A stretch of DNA of 64,000 nucleotides. Origin: Sphingomonas sp. LC-1 (GTDB lineage Bacteria; Pseudomonadota; Alphaproteobacteria; Sphingomonadales; Sphingomonadaceae). The notes under the pieces are model-generated. The model worked only from the letters and a program-made list of their open reading frames with translations, ran no database searches and was not told where the DNA came from. The position numbers and the translations under genes were made by a program. Below, piece after piece: positions 1 through 8,340 of this stretch. The stretch's first letter is position 1, and each line of letters opens with the position of its first letter. The stretch is from assembly GCF_025371035.1 (NCBI RefSeq), contig NZ_JANZXB010000007.1:162227-226226 (forward strand). Reading direction: 5' to 3'.

Positions 1-426
1 GCGCCCCTTGGCGCCGAAATAGACGTCGCCGGTCAGCTCGCGCACGATCACCATGTCGATGCGCCGCGCGATGTCAGGACGCAGCGAGCTGGCATCCTCC
101 AGCCCCTCGAACAGCCGGGCGGGGCGCAGATTGGCGAATAGGCCGAACGCCTTGCGCAGCCCCAGGATCGCCTGTTCGGGCCGATGCGCACGCTCCAGCG
201 TGTCGAAGCGCGGATCGCCGACCGCCCCGAACAGCAGCGCATCGGCGCGCTCCGCCACCGCCAGCGTCTCGGGCGGCAGCGGATGGCCCGCCGCTTCATA
301 CGCCGCGCCACCGACCTTGGCCTCCTCGAAGGTCAGGCCCAGGTCCAGCGCCTCCAGCACGCGCCGCGCTTCCGCCGTCACTTCCGGCCCGATGCCGTCA
401 CCGGCGAGGATCGCGATCAATGCCAT
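1..426 (-). CDS. leuB: 3-isopropylmalate dehydrogenase, N-terminal part (runs off left edge)
   Basis: The first 142 codons of LeuB are present. LeuB is the cytoplasmic NAD-dependent enzyme that oxidises and decarboxylates 3-isopropylmalate in leucine synthesis. The protein starts [16 protein letters not shown], the usual N-terminus of the isocitrate/isopropylmalate dehydrogenase family, and later shows the loop GAVGDPRFD and the substrate-binding run [12 protein letters not shown]. The frame is open to base 1, so the C-terminal half lies outside the window. The ATG at 426 is the natural start because the glycine-rich segment begins directly after it. recO ends 54 bases upstream on the same strand. 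The identification is secure. Confidence 0.95.
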   Translation of the reverse strand, partial: MALIAILAGDGIGPEVTAEARRVLEALDLGLTFEEAKVGGAAYEAAGHPLPPETLAVAERADALLFGAVGDPRFDTLERAHRPEQAILGLRKAFGLFANLRPARLFEGLEDASSLRPDIARRIDMVIVRELTGDVYFGAKGR

Positions 427-480
427 GGGTGGCCCCTTCTTACCTATGTTCGGAGCGCCCTTTGCCTTAGCGGGCAGGCA

Positions 481-1212
481 TCACGCAACCGCCCTTTTGA
501 AACGGTCGAACAGTCGCGTGCGGGCAGGCATGGGATCGTTGCGCAATCCGGCCAATATGTCGCGGGACAGGAAATGTGCGGTGATCCGTGCACCCGCGAA
601 AATCTCGGCCCAGTCGGCCGCCCCGCCATCGCGCAAAAAGGGCGGCAACGGGAACAGTCGCGCCTCATAGCCGAAGGCGGCCCCCACCGACACCGCCGCC
701 CCGCTCTTCGGGCTGACATAGGCGAGATCCTCGGCATTCCCGGTCACGGTACAGCGCTCCAGATCGAGCCCGAACCCCAACTGCCCCAGCAACAGCAATT
801 CATACCGCACCAGCGCCCCCGCCCAGCCGCGCGCCGACGGGGCCGATTCGATCGCGGTCAGCACCGCGTCGAGCGCATCGTGCAGGACCGGATAAGGCTG
901 TTCCTCGGGCAGCGCGGCGGCGGTCAGTGCGCACAGCCACTCGATCCCGGCGGCGGCCAGCGGCTCGCCATGAAGCCCCGCGCGGCTATGCCCCGGCTCG
1001 ATGGTCAGCGCGGCCAGTTGCTCGACCGTCCGCGCCCGCCATTCGCCGATGATCCCGTTGCCCGGTTGCAGCACCGGCCTGAGCGCCCGCGACCGCCCGC
1101 CCCGGACATAACCCGGCTGCACCCCGTCCTCGCGGGTCAAGGCCCGCACGATCGCCCCATGCTCGCCATGCGGCCGGACCGACAGGATGATGGCGGGGGC
1201 GACGCGGTGCAT
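481..1212 (-). CDS. recO: DNA repair protein RecO
   Basis: This 243-residue protein fits RecO, which helps RecR load RecA on SSB-coated single strands during gap repair. The N-terminal OB-fold region contains the typical [20 protein letters not shown] stretch and a GYVRGGRS turn. The C-terminal part has LERCTVTG followed by [11 protein letters not shown], which matches the pattern in alphaproteobacterial RecO. Only one Cys sits there, so I see no full zinc finger. The gene lies head-to-tail with leuB and is divergent from the aspartic protease gene. Confidence 0.93.
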   Translation of the reverse strand: MHRVAPAIILSVRPHGEHGAIVRALTREDGVQPGYVRGGRSRALRPVLQPGNGIIGEWRARTVEQLAALTIEPGHSRAGLHGEPLAAAGIEWLCALTAAALPEEQPYPVLHDALDAVLTAIESAPSARGWAGALVRYELLLLGQLGFGLDLERCTVTGNAEDLAYVSPKSGAAVSVGAAFGYEARLFPLPPFLRDGGAADWAEIFAGARITAHFLSRDILAGLRNDPMPARTRLFDRFKRAVA

Positions 1213-1301
1213 GGAGGGGGATGTAGGGGGGAATGGGATGGGATGCTATGCGTGGAGAAGCGGACAACAGTATCTCCAAGAAGCAGCATACGCCACCAAA
1301 C

Positions 1302-1346
1302 AACGCCACGGCCGCCGATGAAAAGTTGGAGGCCACGGCGTTTTTA
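1302..1346 (+). terminator. hairpin with T tract in the recO/protease intergenic region
   Basis: Two 12-base arms (1302-1313 and 1331-1342) pair with two central mismatches and are followed by a run of five T. The shape is that of a Rho-independent terminator read on the plus strand. No plus-strand gene is obvious upstream, so it could be an attenuator in the leader of the aspartic protease gene or a leftover from an imported segment. Confidence 0.45.
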
Positions 1347-1428
1347 TCTTGCTCCAATGACCCGCGTTACGTCACCATCCCGCAAAATTATCTCGAGTCA
1401 AAACCACAGAAATGGACAGATCATTGAT

Positions 1429-2649
1429 ATGATTTTGGGTTTTGTCAAAAGATCAGTGACTTGGGCGGCATTGCTCACACTTTCCCAAGCGGCGCATGCA
1501 CCGCTCTCGACACTTCGAGCGCAAGAAAACCCCTCCACCCTACCCGCGACCTTTACCGACCGCCCGGTTTTCTGGATACCTGATGCCGGATCGGGATGGA
1601 TCGACTTCGAGCCCAAAAGCGATATCGTCATCATCCCGGTCGTCTTGAACGGTCACTCCACGAAAGCGATGATTGATACGGGCTTCGATCATGTCGTTGT
1701 GAGCAAGGCCTATGCCGACGCCCATCATCTTCCCCGGACGCCTTGGGCCAAGTCGGAAAGTGTCGGTGGGCCGACGCAGCTCTATACCACGCCGTCCGCC
1801 ACCCTGGATGTCGGCGCGATTCGCACCACGAAACCCGGTGCCGTCACTGTCATGGACCTCAGCCGATTGAACGCCGTGGGCCTTGCCGATGTCGAGGTGG
1901 TCATCGGCCTGCCCATACTTGGCATCTTCGAATGGCAGGTCGATCAGGATCATCATCGTTTCCGGTTGCTAAGCAGCGGATCTATCCCGATCCCCAACGG
2001 CATTCCGATCCGGGTAGGGCCAAACAACTCTCGGCTGGTCACCGACGTCTCGATCAACGGCCAGTCCGTATCCCCCACGATGATTGACACCGGCAACGAC
2101 AGCGCGGTTTCCATCTCGCCTGCTGTTGCCGAGCGTACGGGGTTCAAGCCGCAGACGGACATCGGATCGGTCGGCGTTGGGGGCATGGTCGTCCACCCCC
2201 TCGGCCGACTGACCGATTTCACGCTTGGGGCGTACAGGGTTTCGGGTACCTATGCGACGGTCGAGCAAGCGAACTGGTGGGGATCGAACGAGATACAGGC
2301 CTCGATAGGCATGGGCGTGCTGCGCGCCTATAATATGACGGTCGACCTGACAGCGGGACGGATGCTGCTGGAACCACGAATGCCGCCGTTAAAGCCAGCC
2401 TATCGAAGCACATCCGGCATACAGGGATATACCCGGAACGGACGGTTATCGGTCGCCCATGTCATGAGTCAATCACCAGCGGCCGCTGGCAAGCTGAAAC
2501 CAGGCGACGAGATATGCGCCATCGATCAAAAGGCCATCTCAAAAGAATTGGTCGAAGATTATTTTGCTCACGCTGCCCCAGGAACCAAACATCTGCTGAC
2601 TCTCTGCGACGGAACTTCGCGGGCAATCACATTACGCAGCTTCTACTAA
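1429..2649 (+). CDS. secreted retropepsin-like aspartic protease with C-terminal PDZ domain
   Basis: The 406-residue protein begins with a signal-peptide-like segment (basic start, then TWAALLTLSQAAHA, roughly residues 9-22). Two copies of the aspartic protease active-site motif follow: AMIDTGFD and TMIDTGND. This is the bacterial pattern in which one chain carries both retropepsin-like halves. The last ~80 residues look like a PDZ domain (SVAHVMSQSPAAAGKLKPGDEI written in two parts: SVAHVMSQSPAAAG and KLKPGDEICAI). It probably acts in the periplasm. The ATG at 1429 was chosen because it directly precedes the signal peptide; the frame stays open far upstream but without protein-like content. 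The gene is visibly richer in A and T than its neighbours and has no related gene beside it, which suggests acquisition. Substrate unknown. Confidence 0.85.
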   Translation: MILGFVKRSVTWAALLTLSQAAHAPLSTLRAQENPSTLPATFTDRPVFWIPDAGSGWIDFEPKSDIVIIPVVLNGHSTKAMIDTGFDHVVVSKAYADAHHLPRTPWAKSESVGGPTQLYTTPSATLDVGAIRTTKPGAVTVMDLSRLNAVGLADVEVVIGLPILGIFEWQVDQDHHRFRLLSSGSIPIPNGIPIRVGPNNSRLVTDVSINGQSVSPTMIDTGNDSAVSISPAVAERTGFKPQTDIGSVGVGGMVVHPLGRLTDFTLGAYRVSGTYATVEQANWWGSNEIQASIGMGVLRAYNMTVDLTAGRMLLEPRMPPLKPAYRSTSGIQGYTRNGRLSVAHVMSQSPAAAGKLKPGDEICAIDQKAISKELVEDYFAHAAPGTKHLLTLCDGTSRAITLRSFY

Positions 2650-2663
2650 CGGCGGCAACACCG

Positions 2664-4583
2664 TCACCGGCTATGGTAAAAATCATACACCTGCTGCGCC
2701 ACCGCCTGACTGACCCCCGGTGCCTTGCGCAGATCCTCCAGGCTCGCATTCCGCACCGCGCGGCCGGTGCCGAAGTGCATCAGCAACGCCTTCTTCCGCG
2801 CCGGGCCGATGCCGGGCACTTCGTCCAGCGGGCTCGCGCCCATCGCCTTGGCGCGCTTGTCGCGGTGCGCGCCGATCACGAAGCGGTGGACCTCGTCGCG
2901 TAGCCGCTGGAGGTAGAAGAGCAGCGGCGCGTTGACCGGCAGCATCCGCTCGCTGCCGTCCATCATGTGGAAGACCTCGCGCCCCTCGCGGCCGTGATGC
3001 GGGCCCTTAGCGACGCCGACCAGGCAGACATCCTCGATGCCCAGGTCCTCCAGCACCGCCTTGGCCGCGTTGAGCTGACCGCGTCCGCCGTCGATCAGCA
3101 CCAGATCGGGCCAGGTCGCATCGTCGCGGTCGGGATTTTCCTCGAGCTGGCGCGCGAAGCGACGGCGGAAGACTTCGCGCATCATGCCGAAATCGTCATT
3201 GGTCGCCGCCTCGTTCCCCTTGATGTTGAACTTGCGGTACTGGCCCTTCTGGAACCCGTCCGGCCCGGCCACGACCATTGCGCCCAGCGCATTGGTGCCC
3301 TGGATATGGCTGTTGTCGTACACTTCGATCCGCTGCGGCGGTTCGGACAGGTCGAAGAAGTCGGCCACCTCGCGCAGCAGCTTGGCCTGGGTGGTCGATT
3401 CGGCCAGCCGCCGGTCGAGCGCCTCGACCGCGTTGCGCTTCGCCTGATCGAGCAGGCGGCGGCGGTCTCCCCGCTGCGGCACGGTGAGCTGTACCTTATA
3501 CCCGGCCCGCTCGCCCAGCGCCTCGGTCAGCAGATCGCCCTCGGGCAGGTCGCGATCGAGCAGGATCGTCTTGGCAGGCGGCACTTCCTCATAAAATTGA
3601 CTGAGGAAGCTGGTCAGCACCTCCTCTTCGGGCACGTCGGTGGTGTGCGCGGGGAAGAAGCTGCGATGCCCCCAATTCTGGCCGCCGCGGATGAAAAAGG
3701 CCTGGATGCCCATCACCCCCTCGCGACACGCCAGCGCGAAGATGTCGGCATCGCCCACGCCCTCGGCGTTGATCGCCTGAGTCCCCTGGATGAAGGTCAG
3801 CGCCTTCAGCCGGTCGCGCAGGATCGCGGCGAGTTCGAAGTCCATCGCCTCGGCCGCCGCCTGCATCTGGGTGCCGAGCTTGGCCTGGACCTGGGTAGAC
3901 TTGCCGCCAAGGAAGTTCTTGGCATCCGCGACCAGCTCGGCATAGGCGGCCTCGTCGATCCGGCCGACGCACGGCGCCGAGCATCGCTTGATCTGGTAGA
4001 GCAGGCACGGCCGGTCGCGCCCCTTGAAGAAGCTGTCGGTGCAGGAGCGGAGCAGGAACAGCTTTTGCAGCGCATTCAACGTGTTGTTGACGCTGCCCGC
4101 GCTGGCGAAGGGGCCGTAATAATTGCCGACCGCGCGCCGCGCACCGCGATGCTTCTGGATGCGCGGGAAGTCGTGGTCGTTGCGCAGCAGGATGAAGGGA
4201 AAGCTCTTGTCGTCGCGCAGCAGGACGTTGAAGGCCGGGCGGTAGCGCTTGATCAGCTGCGCTTCGAGCAGCAGCGCCTCGGCCTCGTTGTTGGTCGTGA
4301 CGATCGTCATCGACCGGGTCTGCGCGACCATGCGTTGCAGGCGCTTGGGCAGGCGGTCGACCTGGGTGTAGTTGGCGACGCGGTTCTTCAGCGCGCGCGC
4401 CTTGCCGATATACAGCACGTCGCCGCGCGCATCCTGCATCCGGTACACGCCCGGCCGCAGCGGCAGCGTCGCCAGCACGTTGCGGATCGCCGCCACCCCC
4501 GCGTTCAGATCGGGCGCATCGGCCCCGCGCAGGGTGAAGGTGGATTTCTCTTCGTTGAAGCGGTCGACGGGAGGCTCGGACAT
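2664..4583 (-). CDS. uvrC: excinuclease ABC subunit C
   Basis: UvrC makes both incisions around bulky DNA lesions after UvrAB recognition. The 639-residue protein has the N-terminal GIY-YIG nuclease (GVY at 45-47, YIG at 58-60), the four-Cys-like segment near RPCLLYQIKRCSAPC, a UVR helix-loop region that contacts UvrB, the RNase H-like 3'/5' nuclease core (RIEVYDNSHIQG) and a C-terminal helix-hairpin-helix (VPGIGPARKKALL). Length is normal for the family. It converges on the aspartic protease gene with only 14 bases between the stop codons. Confidence 0.97.
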   Translation of the reverse strand: MSEPPVDRFNEEKSTFTLRGADAPDLNAGVAAIRNVLATLPLRPGVYRMQDARGDVLYIGKARALKNRVANYTQVDRLPKRLQRMVAQTRSMTIVTTNNEAEALLLEAQLIKRYRPAFNVLLRDDKSFPFILLRNDHDFPRIQKHRGARRAVGNYYGPFASAGSVNNTLNALQKLFLLRSCTDSFFKGRDRPCLLYQIKRCSAPCVGRIDEAAYAELVADAKNFLGGKSTQVQAKLGTQMQAAAEAMDFELAAILRDRLKALTFIQGTQAINAEGVGDADIFALACREGVMGIQAFFIRGGQNWGHRSFFPAHTTDVPEEEVLTSFLSQFYEEVPPAKTILLDRDLPEGDLLTEALGERAGYKVQLTVPQRGDRRRLLDQAKRNAVEALDRRLAESTTQAKLLREVADFFDLSEPPQRIEVYDNSHIQGTNALGAMVVAGPDGFQKGQYRKFNIKGNEAATNDDFGMMREVFRRRFARQLEENPDRDDATWPDLVLIDGGRGQLNAAKAVLEDLGIEDVCLVGVAKGPHHGREGREVFHMMDGSERMLPVNAPLLFYLQRLRDEVHRFVIGAHRDKRAKAMGASPLDEVPGIGPARKKALLMHFGTGRAVRNASLEDLRKAPGVSQAVAQQVYDFYHSR

Positions 4584-4705
4584 TACGGCCGATTTAGGAG
4601 CGCGGGGGGCGGATCGCTACCCTGTGAGGTGGCTTTGGTTCACGCGAAGCCGCGAAGACGCGCCGGTTTTTTTGGGTTCGCGTGGAAAGGGTTCGTCCCG
4701 CTCTT

Positions 4706-4815
4706 CCTCCCCTGCAAGGGGAGGGGGACCAGCGAAGCTGGTGGAGGGGTATCCCCGCTGATAGTGACACCCCTCCGTCAGCCCTGCGGGCTGCCACCTC
4801 CCCTTCCAGGGGAGG
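4706..4815. repeat. composite intergenic palindrome, family A copy 1
   Basis: Outer stem-loops (CCTCCCC..GGGGAGG) at both ends enclose two further short palindromes, ACCAGCGAAGCTGGT and CAGCCCTGCGGGCTG. The same modules, in the same or inverted order, recur at 36724-36845 and 50209-50330. It sits between uvrC and the SMR exporter, so the 240-base gap there contains this repeat and no gene. Confidence 0.85.
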
Positions 4816-4823
4816 AATTGGGT

Positions 4824-5144
4824 TCAGCCCTGCGCGAACAGCTTGGTCCCCATCACGCCGATCACGGTCAGCACCATGAAGCCCGCCTGGACCGGCGCGA
4901 TCCTGTCGCCGAAGACGATCGCGCCGCCGATCACGACGCCCACCGCGCCCAGCCCGGTCCACACCGCGTAAGCAGTCCCGGCCGGAAGCCCGCGCATGGC
5001 CAGCGCCAGCAGGCCCATATTCACGAAGCTGAGTAGGATCGGCACGCTCGACGCCTGCCAAGTGGCGACGGTCGCTGCCCATTTCAGGCTGAGCGCCCAG
5101 CAAATCTCGGTAATCACGGCAATGCCCAGAATGACCCATGCCAT
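4824..5144 (-). CDS. sugE: small multidrug resistance family exporter, SugE/Gdx type
   Basis: This is a 106-residue protein with four hydrophobic helices, the standard size of SMR transporters that work as antiparallel dimers in the inner membrane. It starts MAWVILGIAVITEICWALSLKW, close to the Gdx (SugE) group known to export guanidinium in exchange for protons; Glu13 is the conserved coupling carboxylate. The GLPAGTAYAVWTGLGAVG segment is the SMR signature. I looked upstream on the minus strand for a guanidine riboswitch and did not recognise one. Gdx versus quaternary-ammonium specificity cannot be settled from sequence alone. Confidence 0.88.
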   Translation of the reverse strand: MAWVILGIAVITEICWALSLKWAATVATWQASSVPILLSFVNMGLLALAMRGLPAGTAYAVWTGLGAVGVVIGGAIVFGDRIAPVQAGFMVLTVIGVMGTKLFAQG

Positions 5145-5473
5145 CGGAGCGTCTCCTTGGTAACGGGCTCAGCACTATGGGCATCGGCGCCGGAAACCCG
5201 GAAGAGACGGCGATGCGGCCCCGTACGTGCGGGACTATGTCATGTGGGGCTTGGCCCCTCCACCACCGGGCTTGGCCCGGCGGCCCCCCTCCCCAAGTCG
5301 AGCTTGGGGAGGAATGGGCTTTCCCGCCCTCTGCACACGCGCGGGGAGAGGGATTCCCTTGGGCTTCGACTTCGCTCAGCCTAAACGGAGTTGGTGGTCG
5401 TTCGACCGCCAAAAACGACCGAACCGCGCCTCGGTCGCCCGAAGCGCGGTTCTGTCACTGGCACTGGCGCCGA
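5145..5473. other. 329-base gap between the SMR gene and atpF: palindromes and a repeat, no gene
   Basis: The gap holds a perfect 10-base palindrome (CCTCCCCAAG..CTTGGGGAGG, 5288-5312), a copy of the family B repeat core (TTCGACTTCGCTCAG, about 5366-5380) and the atp operon terminator near 5411-5452. The open frames crossing it have no recognisable protein features. Confidence 0.7.
5411..5452 (-). terminator. Rho-independent terminator of the atp F0 operon
   Basis: Reading the minus strand after the atpF stop, arms GAACCGCGC and GCGCGGTTC (5444-5452 and 5421-5429) form a stem that is followed by CGGTCGTTTTT. Position and T tract fit transcription termination of atpI-atpB-atpE-b'-b. Confidence 0.75.
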
Positions 5474-6136
5474 TCAGTTCGGGCGGCCAAGCCCTGCAAT
5501 CGAGCGGTCGATCATCGCCCGGTCGGCGTCGACCGAGTGATGCTCGGCGATCAGCAGACCGGCGGCCTTGGCCGCGGCCTCGGCGGCGCGGGCGCGGACC
5601 TCGGCCAGAGCGGTGCGCTCGGCGGCCGCGATCTTGTCCTCGGCCATCTTGGCGCGACGCTCCATCAGCGCCTCGGCATCGGCCTTGGCCTTGCTGAGCA
5701 GCTGCCCCGCTTCGTGCTGCGCCTGGACACGCATCGCCTCGGCATCGGCGTGGGCGGCCTTCGCCTTGGCCTCATATTCGGCCTTCAGCGTCTCGGCTTC
5801 CTGACGCAGCTTGGTCGCCTCGTCGAGCTGGGCGCGGATCGCGGCGATCTTCTGGTCGAGCGAACGACCGATCATCGCGGGCACCTTCTTCACCAGCATC
5901 CCGATCAACACGACCAGAGCGGCGAGCGCCACCCAGCCGGTCGAATCGAAACCCAGCGCGGTCGGGCTGGCGGCGTGATGCTCGCCCTCGGCGGGCGCGA
6001 CCGTGTTCGCGGTCAGGCCATCGCCCTCGCGGATCGGCTGCGGGGCCATGCCCTCGGCCGAGGCCGCATCGGCCAGGTTCTGCGCGACCAGCGCGTCGGC
6101 GTTGGTCAGCGCGCCGTTCGCGGAATGATTAGCCAT
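5474..6136 (-). CDS. atpF: F0F1 ATP synthase subunit b
   Basis: Subunit b is part of the peripheral stalk that ties F0 to F1. The 220-residue chain has a polar N-terminal extension of about 65 residues, one membrane helix (about 66-83, GWVALAALVVLIGMLV), then a long charged alanine-rich coiled coil to the end. The extension is longer than in a minimal b subunit. The start overlaps the end of the b' gene by 8 bases, implying translational coupling. It is last in the F0 operon. Confidence 0.93.
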   Translation of the reverse strand: MANHSANGALTNADALVAQNLADAASAEGMAPQPIREGDGLTANTVAPAEGEHHAASPTALGFDSTGWVALAALVVLIGMLVKKVPAMIGRSLDQKIAAIRAQLDEATKLRQEAETLKAEYEAKAKAAHADAEAMRVQAQHEAGQLLSKAKADAEALMERRAKMAEDKIAAAERTALAEVRARAAEAAAKAAGLLIAEHHSVDADRAMIDRSIAGLGRPN

Positions 6137-6623
6137 GCGCGCTCACCTTTCGCACCGCGTCGGCCGCCGCATCCTCGCCCACATGGACGCCGGACAGCTT
6201 GGCGACGAGATCGCGCGCGGCCTCGGCCGCCACGGACTGAAGATTGGCCATCGCCTCGGCCTTGGCATTGGCGATCGCCAGGTCGTGATGACCCAGCCGC
6301 TCGGCCAGGTCGGCATCGGCCGCCTTGACCTGCGCCTCGAAAGCATGGGTGGCCCGTGCCTTGGCGGCGTTGGTTTCCGCCATCGCGGCGGTGCGCGCGG
6401 CGTCCATCTCGGCCCGCCATGCCGCCTCGACCCGGTCGGCCTCGGCACGCGCGGCCTCCGCCGCCGCCAGATCGCCGGCGATACGGGCTTCGCGAGCGTC
6501 GACGGTCGCCTGAATCTTGGGCACCATCCCACGACCGACCACGAAATAGAGCAGGCCGAAGGTGATCAGGAGCCAGAAGATCTGCGACGCATAGGTCGCA
6601 CTGATCTGTGCTATCTGGGGCAT
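6129..6623 (-). CDS. atpG: F0F1 ATP synthase subunit b'
   Basis: The 164-residue protein has a membrane helix at about residues 12-30 (ASQIFWLLITFGLLYFVVGR), then a heptad-rich charged coiled coil. Alphaproteobacteria and phototrophs use b/b' heterodimers in the peripheral stalk, and b' is encoded directly after subunit c, as here. The short N-terminus distinguishes it from the longer b subunit that follows. The symbol atpG is used for b' in some genomes; atpF2 is a synonym. Confidence 0.92.
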   Translation of the reverse strand: MPQIAQISATYASQIFWLLITFGLLYFVVGRGMVPKIQATVDAREARIAGDLAAAEAARAEADRVEAAWRAEMDAARTAAMAETNAAKARATHAFEAQVKAADADLAERLGHHDLAIANAKAEAMANLQSVAAEAARDLVAKLSGVHVGEDAAADAVRKVSAHG

Positions 6624-6686
6624 GGAGTCCTCGTTGCCATATCAACCGGGCGCATCGTCACCGACACGCCCGGCCGATCCGAATGA

Positions 6687-6914
6687 TTAGGCGACGAACA
6701 CCAGGATGATCATCGTCACGAAGGCGAGCAGGCCCAGAAGCTCAGCACCGGCGAAACCGATGAAGAGGCGGCCCTGCTGGCTGTCCGCCGCACCCGGATT
6801 GCGCAGCGCGCCTTCGAGGAACTTGGCGAACACGTTGCCCACGCCGAGCGAGGCGATGCCCATGCCGATAGCGGCCAGACCGGCACCGATCAGCTTCGCG
6901 GCTTCTGCGTCCAT
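6687..6914 (-). CDS. atpE: F0F1 ATP synthase subunit c
   Basis: Subunit c forms the proton-driven ring. The 75-residue hairpin has helix 1 rich in glycine (GAGLAAIGMGIASLGVG), the polar loop ARNP-like segment LRNPGA and helix 2 with the essential carboxylate in GAELLGLLAF (Glu58 counted from the chosen start). I see no sodium-binding signature, so it should be proton-driven. I prefer the ATG at 6914 over an in-frame GTG at 6923 because GGAGTG lies at proper spacing in front of the ATG. Confidence 0.96.
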   Translation of the reverse strand: MDAEAAKLIGAGLAAIGMGIASLGVGNVFAKFLEGALRNPGAADSQQGRLFIGFAGAELLGLLAFVTMIILVFVA

Positions 6915-6995
6915 TTCAATCACTCCAGTTCAAAAAGGGTCGTTTGGGTATTCAAGTCGTGCGTCGCGGCCGCCCGCCCGGTCCGGCTCCCCGGA

Positions 6996-7787
6996 TCAGT
7001 GCAGGTTGACCGCGTCGTTCAGATAGACCGAGGTCAGCAGCGCGAAGACATAGGCCTGGATCGCGGCGACCAGCAGTTCGAGAAGGGTGATGCCGATCAT
7101 CAGCAGGAAGCTCGGCAGGGTGATGAGCGCGGCATAGCCGGGGCCCATGTTGATGCCGTTGATGACGAAGGCGGCGAGAACCTTCAGCAGGATGTGCCCC
7201 GCGGTCATTGCGACGAACAGTCGCAGACCCAGCGAGAAGGGGCGCACCAGGAAGCTCATCAGCTCGACCACGAAGATCAGCGGGATCATGAGCGGCGGCG
7301 TGCCGTGCGGTACGAACAGCGCGAAGAAATGGAAGCCGTGGCGACCGAAGCCAACGATCAGCACGATCGCGAACGAGATCAGCGCGAGCACGCCGGTCAC
7401 GGTCACGTGGCTGGTCACGGTGAAGGGATGGACACCCTTGATCACGCCGAAGGGCAGCAGGCCCAGCACGTTCGCGAACAGGATGAACATGAACAGCGAG
7501 AAGACGTAAGGAAGGAAGCGCTTGCCTTCGGGCCCGATGTTCGACGTCAACATCGAATTGACGAAGCCCGTGAAACCCTCGACCGCCGCCTGCCAGCGTC
7601 CGGGCACCAGATCGCGCTTCATGCCGCCGATCATGAACACCCACAACGCGACCAGCGTCGCCACCATCCACAGAGCGGAATTGGTGAAGGAAAGGTCGTA
7701 GCCGCCGACCACCCAGTGCTGACCGAGCACCGGCTCGATCAGGAACTGGTGCATCGGATCAATCTTGCCGCCCGATTCTGCCGCCAC
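6996..7787 (-). CDS. atpB: F0F1 ATP synthase subunit a
   Basis: Subunit a carries the proton half-channels. The protein has several membrane helices, and the conserved channel arginine lies in SLGLRLFVAMTAGH. The C-terminal helices (LLVAAIQAYVFALLTSVYL) are typical. The start is uncertain: an ATG at 7805 is in frame, but it lies only four bases from a strong hairpin with no room for a ribosome site. The GTG at 7787 gives the N-terminus V/M-AAESGGKIDPMHQF, which resembles other alphaproteobacterial AtpB, so I chose it. Confidence 0.94.
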   Translation of the reverse strand: MAAESGGKIDPMHQFLIEPVLGQHWVVGGYDLSFTNSALWMVATLVALWVFMIGGMKRDLVPGRWQAAVEGFTGFVNSMLTSNIGPEGKRFLPYVFSLFMFILFANVLGLLPFGVIKGVHPFTVTSHVTVTGVLALISFAIVLIVGFGRHGFHFFALFVPHGTPPLMIPLIFVVELMSFLVRPFSLGLRLFVAMTAGHILLKVLAAFVINGINMGPGYAALITLPSFLLMIGITLLELLVAAIQAYVFALLTSVYLNDAVNLH

Positions 7788-7809
7788 GCTGCTTCGTTCC
7801 CACATATGA

Positions 7810-7836
7810 CGAACGCCCGGTTACTCCGGGCGTTCG
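7810..7836 (-). promoter_or_regulatory. perfect intercistronic hairpin between atpI and atpB
   Basis: Arms of 11 bases (7810-7820 and 7826-7836, CGAACGCCCGG with its exact complement) flank a 5-base loop. On the minus strand the atpI stop codon lies at the loop. There is no T tract, so it is not an obvious terminator. It may protect or stagger the mRNA, or set translation of atpB relative to atpI. Confidence 0.65.
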
Positions 7837-8138
7837 CCAGAAATCCGAATAATCTGCCTGAACGCCACGCCGATCCCCAGGAACAGCATCACGATCAGTG
7901 CCCAGGGTGCGGTGCCGAACCAGCGGTCGAAGAGCCAGCCGATCAACGCACTGCCGACAAGACTTCCGATCAGCGCGGAGATGACGCGGCTGCCTTGGGA
8001 ATACCCCCTGTCGGCGTCCACCTTCACCCCTTGCCGCGATGCCTCGTCCGCTCGCGCCTTGGCCAGACGCTGATCCAGCGCCGCCAGACGCGGATCGCCC
8101 GCATCGTCAAAGTCCCGTCCGGGCTCCATCTCCGCCAC
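7821..8138 (-). CDS. atpI: AtpZ/AtpI-family ATP synthase accessory protein
   Basis: Small two-helix membrane protein found first in F0 operons; AtpI helps assemble or stabilise the c ring and has been linked to divalent cation handling. The N-terminal part is charged (DPRLAALDQRLAKARADEA), followed by a glycine-patterned helix pair (ISALIGSLVGSALIGWLFD and ALIVMLFLGIGVAFRQI) as in the AtpZ/AtpI family. The frame opens at a GTG at 8165, but the GTG at 8138 follows GGTGAGG at good spacing and gives the usual short N-terminus, so it is preferred; ATG 8129 is also possible. Confidence 0.88.
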   Translation of the reverse strand: MAEMEPGRDFDDAGDPRLAALDQRLAKARADEASRQGVKVDADRGYSQGSRVISALIGSLVGSALIGWLFDRWFGTAPWALIVMLFLGIGVAFRQIIRISGERPE

Positions 8139-8225
8139 GCAGCCACCCTCACCTGTTTTCGTCACCGAAGGGGAGAATGCGCGCGAACGGCGAGCGACCC
8201 CGCCAAGGCGAGGCCCGTTTAGAAA

Positions 8226-8260
8226 GGCCCTCCCCCCAAGTCAACCGCTTGGGGGAGGGC
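8226..8260 (-). terminator. terminator downstream of the ydbH-ynbE-ydbL operon
   Basis: Arms CCCTCCCCCCAAG (about 8228-8240) and CTTGGGGGAGGG (about 8249-8259) form a strong stem; reading minus it is followed by CCTTTCT. It lies between the end of the ydbL-like gene and atpI, so it should separate the two minus-strand operons. Confidence 0.65.
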
Positions 8261-8340
8261 TTGTGACAGATGTGTTAAGGATTGTTGCCGATCGGGAACA
8301 GCCCGCGTCGATTCTTTTCGAGAAGAAGAAGGACGCGGCC

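Noticed and set aside
1233-1427. 64-residue frame just before the protease gene, as a leader peptide
   Set aside because: It ends one base before the protease start, but it has no ribosome site and includes the hairpin arms. I could not support it as translated.
184-1428. N-terminal extension of the aspartic protease frame
   Set aside because: The frame is open back to 184 across recO on the other strand, but the extension has no protein features. The signal peptide begins at 1429.
5145-5240. Guanidine riboswitch upstream of the SugE/Gdx-like gene
   Set aside because: I read the minus strand for ykkC-type and mini-ykkC motifs and found no conserved core (no tandem ACGR hairpins, no AGGG..CCG elements in order).
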